64,000 nt of DNA. Origin: Acanthosoma haemorrhoidale (taxonomy: Eukaryota; Arthropoda; Insecta; Hemiptera; Acanthosomatidae). Under the pieces are notes generated by a model. It saw only the letters and a list, made by a program, of their open reading frames with translations. It was not told the origin of the DNA and made no database searches. Numbering within the stretch: the first letter of the stretch is position 1; every line of letters begins with the position of its first letter. Made by a program: the position numbers and the translations under genes. The stretch spans positions 145,077,937 through 145,141,936 of the forward strand of contig OV884011.1 of assembly GCA_930367205.1 (NCBI GenBank), read 5' to 3'. This document shows positions 40,735-52,100 of this stretch, piece after piece.

Positions 40735-41300
40735 AGCACTGCTTATACAGTCAATTCAATGGACTGCAATTACTTCACTAAAAATAACTGACCCGACTCA
40801 CAGTAATGGACAGTAAGACCGACATTAAATTAATAAATTTCCATAAGGGTAGAAGCAATATAAGTAGCTTTTCACAATATTTATATAACTTTGACACACT
40901 TGTATAACAAAATAAATTACCTGACACTAACATTGGAACTGAGTAAACTAGGAATCACACATTCTTCCCCTATGTCTCAAATACTACATGACGTACACGA
41001 AAATGTAACCTTAGCTTCTAGACAAACAGAACTTTATGGCTTATGAGCAAAATTCATTGCACCACGCATGAGGAAATACTTCATGTATTTGTAGACCTGC
41101 CACTGGCAGAACCAAATGCAAGAACCTCATTGCTCATACCCGTTCCTGTAATTAAAAATATATTTTATGGTACTATTAATATAAGAAAAACTATAGTAAT
41201 TAGGAAAAATGATAATATTTATAATGTTAATTGTAATTATCTTATTAATAAATATTACTGTACTAACCCAAATTATGTTAAACCCTATTACTTACACTAA
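40735..41300 (+). pseudogene. Env-like remnant of the errantivirus-like element
   Basis: Position (just after integrase) and a short ITDPTHSNG motif resemble the start of errantivirus env proteins. Stops are frequent, and one longer open segment lies at 41043-41300. I assign it by location more than by sequence. Confidence 0.4.
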
Positions 41301-41369
41301 TAATAGTTTCATATATTTTATAGTTTGTAGTATTATAGGTACTTTAGGAATACTTAAAATGAAACTGTA

Positions 41370-41735
41370 ATCCCAAAACCTCTTGTATTCCACACCCTAT
41401 TATCACCTATTTATCACTGTGACCCAGGCCTTGGTATGGCAACACTAATTCTTCCTTCCCTAAGCAATGGCCCAGATGACATCCCACCGGCTGAAGCAAC
41501 ATCCACCTATATTCCTACGCCCCGCTGAGGAAGCACGATCCATTTCCCTCTATATAAACCTTCCCAATATTTTACCCATCCTCACTCAGTCACACTCTCT
41601 CTTCCCAACTAGACGTAAGACAGTATTTTTACTAACCGTTACCTCGTTGTACTTTTTGAATAAATTCTTGTAAAAAGTCTATCAGTGTAAACTTCTTTAA
41701 CTACCTAACAAACCCAGTGTTTAACACTATGACCC
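41370..41735 (+). repeat. Probable 3' LTR of the errantivirus-like element
   Basis: Contains a TATA box (CTCTATATAAACC, about 41549-41561), an initiator-like TCAGT about 25-30 bp later, and AATAAAT near 41659. It ends near AGTGTTTAACACT. The promoter-plus-poly(A) layout is that of an LTR, but no 5' copy is present for comparison, so limits are estimates. Confidence 0.45.
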
Positions 41736-41893
41736 CACCACTCTTCCAGCATCGATGGCAACAGACCTTCGAGGAAAATTTGGTTAAGATTTGGTTTGTT
41801 GGATGTAAGTTAGTTTTAAGTTTTATGATTCATAAGGTGAGCCCCATCACTTTTTAAACATGTATAGACAATGAAAGTACAATGTACATTATA

Positions 41894-42438
41894 CGAGGTT
41901 TGATCAAAAAATAACGAGAATTTTTGTTTATCTTAAATTTTTTATAAATTCACTGGTAGCAATTGTATACTCTTCAAAGTAATTCCCCTTAGAGCCAGCG
42001 TGCTTTTTCCAATCTTCGAAGCACTCACTTTTCAAAATAGCTCTTAGCTCCTTCAGCGATTCTTCTTTAATCGCATCAAAGGTGTCAAAACGTCTTTCTT
42101 TCAAGGTTTATTTCAACTTCGGAAACAAAAAGAAGTCGCAGGGAGACATGTCCGGCAAGGTGGCTGAGGTAACACAACAGTGTTGTTTTTTGTTAAAAAA
42201 TTACGAACAATCAGTGAGATGTGAGTGGGAGCGTTGTCGTGATGCAATTTCCACGAATTGTTTTGCCACAATTCCGGTCGTTTTTGTTGGATCGCTTCAC
42301 ATAAACGGCGCAATAGTTCCTAGTTATATACTTTATTGACCGTGCGACCTTCTGGCAGGAACTCATGATGCACTACGCCATTGAAATCGAAAAAAAACAG
42401 TGATTATAAAATTCTCGTTACTTTTTCATCAAACCTCC
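41894..42438 (-). mobile_element. Internally deleted mariner with intact inverted repeats
   Basis: 545 bp flanked by TA on both sides. The ends are imperfect inverted repeats (GAGGTTTGATCAAAAAATAA and GAGGTTTGATGAAAAAGTAA on the opposite strand). The minus strand keeps part of a transposase, including [19 protein letters not shown], so the second catalytic aspartate is there, and then jumps by deletion towards the C-terminus. It is a non-autonomous derivative of a mariner lineage different from the one at 8903, related to the fragment at 796-1235. Confidence 0.88.
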
Positions 42439-43875
42439 TACCGTTGTAACAATCGCAAATCACAGGGTAAAATTATTAAAAATTGTAAAAATATAGCCAA
42501 GCTGCAGGACATATAATGACCTACTGTAAATAGACTCATTCATAAAAAACAAAAAAATAGCATACCAGCTCTGTTATTTATTGGCTGTCTTTTAATCTGG
42601 TGGTTTTCTGTTGGCCACCACTCACCCTAGGACTCATTACTTGATGAGCATGTTACTACCCTACCTCAGAGACCACCTATGCAGTTGACCAAAAGAGAAA
42701 GGCTATTGGCAATAAGAAGAGTGCCATAATCCTTTCCTTCTAGAATTTTGTAATTAGTTTCTAAGATATTAGTAAAATGAACATTTAATCAAAAATTATA
42801 AAATAAGTAAATTAAAAGGGTGACAAACTTAATATTCAGTTGCAATTTTAATTTTATTAGGTAATTAAAATGTGTCAGAATTTTCTGTATCATTTTATGA
42901 TAATTTCTAAGAAAGGGTAGATTTTTGACATACATTCAAATGAATTATGTACCTATTTAAATTCAAATTAAGATTTTATTAAAATTTTTGTTGAAAAATT
43001 CAGTTTAGTTATCTATACATTTTTAAGCAAACTAATACATTTTTGTTTTTATCAAAATTTATTCGTATTTTTTATTTATTTTATAACCCTCCTTTGTACT
43101 ATTTTTCTTATCTGTTAAAAAAATTAATTATAGTTCTGAAATATTATTGTGTTTTTAAGATATAGTGATAAATTGAAGAATTGACTAGAAGAGTCTGAAG
43201 TGGTTGAATCTTTGAGGGTTAATCTTGATCCAGGTGTATCTGCTCATTTTGTACAATGGCAGCTGGAGTTAATTCATGGAGCAGCTCCCACCCTGCTGGA
43301 TCTTGAGTGTTGGAGATTTAATTAATTTCTTGTATCAACTACTTTTTGTATCAATAGCAGCTAGCGTTGATTCAGGGAGCATCCCCTCCCCTGATGGTGA
43401 TTCAGCGTTGGAGAGTTGATCCAATCCTCATATCTACTAATTATTTGTTTTGTATCAGCTCTCAGCTGGAGAAGATATCAACAAGTATCAGCCCCCACCC
43501 TACAGTCGCACCCACAATCATTAGTATTCATGTCATTTAATTTGGTTATCTGTATCTGCTTAATTTAGACTGCATCAACTACTTTTCAGTATCTGATTGA
43601 AACAACTTTACCCATACCTAGTCAAAACCTGATTTTGATAATACTACATCTCTGTAAAAACCCAAATCATTGACGGATAAACCTATCTTGAGGAATCACC
43701 TGACTTACATTTTGACAAACACCATTTTCCAAGTGCTGTTATGGTAGATCCATTTTAAATAGCCTAAAACTAAAATTGTCAACATCATTAAGGAATGATG
43801 AACTGACCATTAATAACATATCATAAATTTTCTCTCTGAACTAATTCACTCCAAAATATTTGACAATGCACCCAA
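42439..43875. other. Intergenic AT-rich DNA
   Basis: No supportable gene. 43240-43520 contains three loosely repeated segments of about 110-120 bp sharing CAGCT..GTT.ATTCA.GGAGCA.C.CCC.CCCTG, a weak degenerate tandem. Confidence 0.4.
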
Positions 43876-44843
43876 CATATTATTCAAATATTTATTATTT
43901 ATATATATTTTAATTATATATATTTTTTTTTATATAATTTATAACTTTATATTTAACTTTTACGTTATCTCAAGGTTCTGTTAATAAAAATTAGGAAACT
44001 TCTGGCAAAAGGAATAATGGTTTATTTACACACATTGATTTTACAATTGATATACAAATAAAATACGTACGTAATAAATAAAACTAAATTTACGTATTTA
44101 TACTGGCCAGTGTTTCTTTGTTGATATTCTTCGATGGTCGTCTTCTATTGCGTGATTTGGATTAGCGTCTTCTAAGCTGCAGCGCGTGGTTCCATACGTC
44201 TCGTGGCCGGATGCAAGTCTGGCCAGCTGTTCTTCACTAATGCACCACGAGGCCTTAGCGTGGGTTGCTACCTGGGCTTGCGTGCCTCCTGGTCCTGCCT
44301 CGACCTCTGCCGGTTCCAAGATGAATAAAGAGTGAGTTTTTTTGTTTTTTTCCCCCTAAACCCCTTGAAGTTATACAATGAAAATATTAATAAGATACTT
44401 TGCAAATTTCTCCTCATTCTGCTATGCGCAGATGCATTTGAAGGAGTTCGTGTTACTCAACAATACAGATTGTGGTTAAAATATAATAACTTGAAAACAA
44501 ATCTAGGTGATGGGGCTCACCTTCGAGTGACCTCTAGCTTCTCGGTATTCCTATATATCTCGCATCTCTCCACTGCCTTATTGATCTTTCAACTGTTTAT
44601 TCAATGCCAGTTGTGTCGGATATTTATACTTTGCTTGTTTTGAAGTTTATAAAATGAAATATTTATATTAAATTATTGATATTATTTTTATTAAAAATAT
44701 TAATAGTTAATATAACGACAATAAAAACGTTCATCCTTTCATAGGCATGAACCACGGATCTTTCGTACGTTCTTCAACGCTTGCTTTTTCCGGGTTTATA
44801 TTAAAAACACAATAAAAAATCATAACATTAAAATATCACAACA
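43876..44843 (-). repeat. LTR-like repeat family B, reverse copy with inserted short element
   Basis: Reads on the minus strand from TGTTGTGATATTTTAATG at 44843 down to AAATATTTGAATAAT near 43880, with the family blocks in the same order as at 4447. After subtracting the 189-bp insertion and duplicated target it is about 770 bp. It is the most complete copy in the window. Confidence 0.65.
44336..44524 (-). mobile_element. Short retroposon-like element with 5' hairpin and A-rich tail
   Basis: Inserted into the family B copy and flanked by the 6-bp direct repeat GAGTGA (44330-44335 and 44525-44530). Read on the minus strand it starts GAAGGTGAGCCCCATCACCT, a 5-bp stem hairpin, and ends in a tail like AAAAAAACAAAAAAAC. 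Related sequences occur at 38840-39005, 41834-41850 (hairpin only) and about 56395-56513. The conserved 5' end, A tail and target duplication suggest a SINE-like element. No clear tRNA promoter is visible. Confidence 0.65.
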
Positions 44844-44850
44844 ATATATT

Positions 44851-47800
44851 ATACTTAATTTAGTTTATTGTTTGCTACCCCCAGTCAGTGAGGATGAGGA
44901 TTTATACTTTGCCATGTGTATGAAAATATAAACATTGGTCGACTGTAATGATGCATCTAAGTATTAGGTGGTACATGTAGTTTTGATCTACTTTCTTCAA
45001 TGTGACCTCAAGTACTATAAAAACTATCTATAACCACCACCTGATATGTCGAACTAGGGTGCTTCCTTGGCTCCGGGTTCTACTTGCATTGTTGTGTTAC
45101 AATATTGTTTCGTCTGTCCAACGTAAAGTTTTTTCTTGATCCTTCTCAGTTTTTGAAGAAACTTTTCATGGGTTGACTGAAAAATGAACTGTTTACATTT
45201 GTTGAATGCCAACACCAAATAATCCACTTTCAAGCAATTCCTCTTTGTTTTTCTTATGATAGCTTTTTGCTACTTGCTAATAATTCATTTATCATGTCAA
45301 AGCATTATTTTTGTTTGATTTCCTTTTACAATCAAACTCGGTTGGAATGGGGCCTAGATGGCTACAAACATTAACGATGTCTAGTGTAATGGCCAGGTAC
45401 ACCGTCCACTAATTTTTATGAGGAAGTTGAGCCCATCTGAACAAGCTCATGACTTCCATTTCAATAGTTAACATTTTCATAAGTATTAGATTAATTTTAA
45501 TGTCCATAACCAGCCGTTCAGTCTATATCTTCATAATTTTACTGCCACATTTTTACACACCTGTAACTACTTCACAAGTCAAAAAGTTGGGTCACCAAAA
45601 AGCTTTGGAAATGAAAAAAATGTCATTTTAGAATTCATAAACTCCAAGGATATTAATTTCTAGTCTGAGGGTATGAAAAAACATTTAACACTTTGGCAAA
45701 AGTGCATTGGTTGTAGTGGAGCCTATTTTAAATGATCAAATCTTGTTTAAAATAGGGTTTTGTTTATTTTATTTTAAGACTCTAAACCAGCAATTATTTA
45801 TGGACAACCAAATAGAAGTTTTCAAAGGCCTCCAACATCAATTAATGGGCTTTATTGTTAACAAGGCCTAATAAAAATATATGTTCACTGGAAAGGGAGT
45901 GTAACTGGAAAGTTTCACCATCACCATTGGCTTCGGTACCTTTGAAAGATTTGAACTACCTTGGATCTCAAATTATCTTATTGATTGCCACATACAATAG
46001 ACTGGGCAAACTGACTTAATTAAGTATTCAAATTTTCAACTTTATCTCTACAGAAAGGGGGAGGGAAATGAGTAATTAACATAAATAAATAGGATATTTT
46101 CTAACTAGTGAAATAAAGAAATACATAATATAATTTTAAGCCATAAATATTTATTTAAAATTTATTTTCAGCACTTTCTTCAGAATACAACATTTTTATA
46201 TGTAACAATATGTATATAATATATATAAGTATATTTCTTGCTTATTTCTACATACATCAACTCTACTTACAAATAAAAATGCACTTAATTTAGCATTTTA
46301 ACTATGTTTAACAAAAGCATTGGAGATGATAAACAGCTACATAGTTAATTATAATTTATAATAACCCAAATCTTCCAACCCTAAGCCCTCAAGACCCTCG
46401 CCCTAGAAGAAGTCTCAAATCTTACACATCTAAACTGTGGAGTGTAGCTTTGAACCATAGTGACTACTATGGACCAAATAGATAAAATATAAACAAAAGA
46501 GAAATGTTACTGAGCACTGTGTCCTCTATAATTGCAAATTTAAGCACACGTCTGAGTTACTCAATGCAATTGAGCCAACCCAGAGATGAAATAATACATA
46601 AAAATACACAAAACATAATAAATATTTCTTTGCTGAGTGATCAATAAATATTTTTTTTCATTTCATTTAACATCTCCATATACACAAGCTACTAATAGTA
46701 GTTTAATGGAAACTAATTTCTAATCTTATCATCCAGGTCTGGTCAGATCATCATAACTTAAGAAAATAATATTTTTTACAATAGAATTTTCATAAATAGA
46801 AACAAATTATTTACAATACAACACTTAACAGTTACTAAGCAAACAAAAACATTTAAGTACTCGTGAAAATCACAACCTGATATTAACTTACATTTATATA
46901 TAAATACTTAATATTTTTTACATATATATTACACAAAACAATCCGTAATATTAATAATACTGCAACAAATATAAATTAGATACAAAACAGATATTTTGAT
47001 TTCTAGCTTAGTTAATGGCAACTAAGTTTTCATGCAGAAATCTTAATGACCATCTTATATCTTTCTGTAAATTTACAAAATAATTTATTTACTAATAATA
47101 ATAAAGAATAACTTCATTTATATAAAATCTTTATTTGTTTATCTATCTCCTATTTACCCCACAAAACTTCATTCAAAATTTGATATTCTCAGCTTTTCAG
47201 TCTTGAAATTTTTCATAGAACATTGTAAAATAATAACAAATTAAAATTTCAAAAGTGAGTCAAGAGCATGCATGACTGTCTGCATTTCATATAGCTATCC
47301 TTTTGCAAGCTTATCTCCTTGTAGCCTGAGGTGGTTTGTATATCGGTATTTAGAGTTTAAGATTTCATTATCACCTTCGACAATAACTTCACATAAAATA
47401 TACACAGAGTTTAATTTTATTTTGTGATCTTATTATACATTATTTAGTTTCAAAGATAGAATCTTACACAACAGCATGTTCTGTAACTCCTATCTACATG
47501 TTCAACAGGAATAAAGTATTATTTTAAAATCAACATTTCTATACGCTTCTACTGCTGAAATATTTGTAGTATCAACTAATCTACTTAAATATGGAATTTT
47601 ATAATGTTTCCCCCCCCCCCATAATACTGCTTCTATGATTATACATCTATATGGCTTAGTCTCAAAGATCTATGAAAATTTTTATTTTTGATATGTTTTT
47701 CTATTATGTAAATAATGGATTATTAATTAAGAATTAAAAGTTTTGGCATCATCAGATTACAAATAATTTAGATACATCGAAGAAGCATTTTTGTATGTAA

Positions 47801-49187
47801 TTATTAATTAAATTAAGAAAAAATATTACTTAACGTTTACACGGTCCCATTTGCTGCAGTTTGCAAGTTATCACAAAATCACATTATGAACCATGGTTTA
47901 TAGTCACGACATCATTATGCAGTCTATATTTTATCCTAAGCTACCAAAAATGCAGACAATGTCTGGCGGTAAAATGAGCCAGTTTACTTACGAGATTATT
48001 CATGAACTAATCCACAATAAGTATTTCAATGATAATTGAATTAATTAATTAAATGCTATTATTTGAGAGAAAAAAATATCTAACTAAGATTGACATATAA
48101 TATTCACTATTATATTAAAATTTGAAAGAACATTTTTTAGGATTTTATTTTCGTGAACTTTAGTCATTTTCTATTAATTCTACAGAATTCATTCTTTAAT
48201 TAAACGTGTCATTAAGTATATCCTGGTCACAATGAAGTGAAAATATTATTTCGTGGCAGAAATTGTTTTCATTAACTTTGTTCAGTAATATATTTATGCT
48301 GGCACATCCATTATCACCCAGATCCTGCTGCAGAGAAGTATTAAATATACAGCAGGCTGTACTTCTCCCAATTACTTCAATTATATCAGTTCTTAATCTT
48401 TTGTTATAAGTAATTTATATGGAATTGTGCAATTTATTAACAAGTCATATACAATAAATCAGTTCGGACGGACTTGGGCTAGTTCAAATTTTTAAGAAAA
48501 TGTTTGTAATCGATTTTTTGTTAGTTTAATCAATTAAATTGAATAAAAAATGTCAATGTTTGTATTAACTTTTTAAATCATAATTGCCTGTTGAGAACAC
48601 CAGTCTACTGGAACTATTTGACCATAGAAATGTAACATTCAGAATTAGATGAAATTTGAATAGTCCCATAAAGGAGAAAGAAAGAGGTCATCCAAATTCT
48701 AAGAAAAAAATGTTTTTAAGATTATTTCTCTGAGATTACAAATGGAATATAATTACTAACTAAACTTTATTGCAAAGTATAATCATTGAGTAATGGATTA
48801 AGAACATTATTTGCTCAAGAGGCGATTCCATTACGAGTATTACATTAAAATTTGTCACAGGAAAGACCATAATCAATTTATGTCACAACACAGTGGAAGA
48901 TAAGAACAGAGAAAGAAAATACAAACATTTATTACATAAATAGTTTATTATAACAGGTGTAAACATTGCTAAAATTTAAAAGTTGTAAAGGTATCAGATA
49001 ATTCATAAATCTTTACAGTGATGGGATTTCATTGAATATTTTAAGTGATATTCGTCCAAAGAAACTACCATCAAAACCAAATATATGTATTTCAACATAT
49101 ACATATCCACAACCAATACATATATACACACACCGACGATAATGAGAGGGACTATATACAATGTGAAAATGGAGTGAAGTTGTGAGT
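44851..49187. other. Downstream flank of the coiled-coil gene
   Basis: Very AT-rich. No supportable gene on either strand. The portion next to 49187 is the 3' UTR of the coiled-coil gene; AATAAA-like signals on the minus strand occur at several places, so the cleavage site cannot be fixed. A C-run lies near 47611. Confidence 0.5.
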
Positions 49188-52100
49188 TTATGATGTGCTG
49201 GAAGACGAGGATGGGTGCTTCTTTGAGACACGCCTGATGAGCTTCCTAAACGAGGAGGTCCAACGAGTAGCCCTAGCAAATGATTTGGCTGGACTAGGCT
49301 CACACAATTCTGAGCTGAACCCTGAATCTGAGCTAAAAGCGTGCTGAGCTACGGAGGTATCGGAGGCCACGGTTGGTGCGTAATGGCCATCCTCATCGCC
49401 TGATGAACTGTCCTCATCGATGTAGGAGATGTTACTATGTGGGGTCAAGCGTGCCGACAGCTCCGGTGTCCAGGTGTCTAGTATGTGAGGAGATCCCCTG
49501 GGGTTTCTTTTTTCCAGTGTGCCAACTAATCTTCCTTCTGCCCTTTCTGTTGTGCTCCCGCTGTGGAAGCAAGACAGCAAGTTGCCTGCTCCTCTTCTGC
49601 AACAATTATATTTTTATACTTATATTAATGTCTTACAAATTCAAAAGTGAAAAAGATGAATGAATAGAAGAAGTTAACTGAAAACGTTTTTAATCCCGGT
49701 TTAAATTTTTTACATTTCATACTTGCCCGGGTCCACTCACTTTTAAAATTAGAGCTGCAAATGGGATCAGAAGGGAGGTCAGGAAGATAACCAATAGTAT
49801 ACTTGAACTATTCAACAACTCTTTAAAATCTTATATTGTTACTTATTTTTGGATAGTTTGTGGCTGGGGATACATGGTGACTAGTAGTACTTACCAGCAT
49901 TTGAACATACCATATACATTTTGTGCATTTTTATAAACCTAAGTAGAAAGTTATTAGAATATGAACTCTGGATTATTCATTTTCTCGATATTACTATTGA
50001 GTGTGGAGGATCAGCCTCAACCCATGGGTTAGGATGACTAATTTCCTCTGACTGTTATACTCCAGACAGGAGATATTATAATAGGAAGAAACTAATGATA
50101 TTTAGTGAATGAAACATACGCTGAGGGGTAGTCACCGAACGTGGCTCTCGTGTAAGCGCACACAGAGCACTTCCTCCTTCGACAGCTTGCCAGGTGTTTC
50201 ATACCCTTCTTCAGCTGACTGTTGAGTGTTGCACTCTGCTTGGCAACTAGCTTCAAATCACTCACCTGCAATAAATTATTTGGTATTGATTTAATTTATT
50301 ATATGAAACTGTAAGTTAACAATCTTTCCAATCATGAGAGGGGAGTTGTTTTGCATTATTGATTAGTATTAGATGACTGAAAATTTAAAAATTTCTTATT
50401 AGAAGCATTTATATATTGCTTAGATTTCTGAATATATATTTTTTGGACAAACCGAATCCATTAAAATCAATCAAATCAACTAATCTAATTCATGCTGTTA
50501 TCATCCAAATAATAATATAATAAATGCAAGATATCTAACTGCAGACAAAGATAATGTAGCTAACCTCTTTCTCAAGTCCAGCTATGTTGTGGTTAGATCT
50601 TCTTCCGTATGACTTTCTCTCTATGTCACGAAGTGCATCCTTAAGGCGTGCATTCTAAAACAAAATGATTCACTTTTTTTGTATTTAAAATTATACTAAT
50701 CAACAACTAAGCCTGCCCACCAATTACTATATATACATGACTATTTCAACTGACCATTATCCCATTCGCAAGTGCTAATAATATTGCCAACAAGGACAGT
50801 CTGAATCCCTGCATTTCCTAAGAGTATTATCACTAGAGAATTGCAGTTCAAGCTGTTGAAAGCACTTGTGAATATGCGTAAATATGCACTGATTGGTGGA
50901 TATAGTTGTGATGAGTAAAATAGTTTGACGCATGTCCTAAAATGCATGTTCTAAAATTGCACTAGTTTAGGAGCTATTTATTAATACATTACTTTCTTCA
51001 TTCTTCTAACTTAGAATATATTTTAAATTGCATCGTACAGATGCAACTAATTAATTAAGCAATTAATTAACTAATTAATCATATTATATATTAATTGTGA
51101 GAAACGACTACTTGAGTTAGAAAATGAATTTCGACACAGGTTTCTCAATGAAACTATAATAAAATAGCTTATATAATACAAAGCATAATTATTTGGAGTA
51201 AATGTTAAAAGAAGGAATTTTCGTAGGCTCTAAAAAATATTAGAAATGTGCAGTAAGAAAATGATTGGACCTTTTTTTTTTATTGGACCAGTATATAACT
51301 GGTATTGTTTAATGTTACCAATGTAAGCATTACTTTGAAATAAATTTTAAGCATAAATTTGAATAAATTTCCTAAATTGAATTCATGGAACATTACGGTA
51401 ACACTTCCTCACCTCCCTTTCCAATGAGTCCTTTTCTGCTACAATGGCTGTCACTTGACGTACAACATCATTCCGAGCGCTCTCTAAACGTCTGCGGGTC
51501 GCCTCTGATTCATCTGCTTGCATCTTCAACTATTATAAGGTAAATATTATTTTTAGTAACGCATTATATTATATTTAGATAAAACGTATCAACAGAACAG
51601 TCAAACCGACAGTAAAAACATACTTTATGGCCATCAACTTAGAGCCTATAACATTTAATAAAATATGATCCACCATCTACTAAAATAATTAAAATTTTAA
51701 AATTGATAAAATTGGCTGTCTACGGATTTAAAGCTATGGCATTCATTTCATGTAGCAATTACACTAACCAATACACCAAAGTGAGACTTCGGTCTCTTTC
51801 TTCATTAAACCAATGTAAAGTTAGCTAATTATAAAATATGATGCAAGTGAAAATTATTTATGAATTTGTAAGTTATAAAATAAAAATGAATGTTGATGAG
51901 ATCTTTCTCATCTTCGGTAATTAAATTATTAAACCATAAGGTAAAAGATGAACATTTTTTTTTTAACCAACTAAAAACCATAGGTTTAGTCAGGGTGGAA
52001 ATGTAAATATTATGTTGGTCCGCAACCTTTTCTAAAATAAAATAGGATTTTGGATTTTATTATAAGCCAAGATGACTATTATTAAAAATCTATTACTTAG

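Larger units (their letters stand above)
36990..41735 (+). mobile_element. Degenerate errantivirus-like Ty3/gypsy element, 5' truncated
   Basis: Order from left to right: aspartic protease, A-rich linker, reverse transcriptase, RNase H, integrase with long Lys/Glu-rich tail, env-like segment, 3' LTR. This layout and the A-rich coding bias resemble the 17.6/297 group of insect errantiviruses. gag and the 5' LTR are missing. Frameshifts, stops and a ~170-bp insertion in RNase H (about 38840-39000) show it is dead. Confidence 0.85.
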
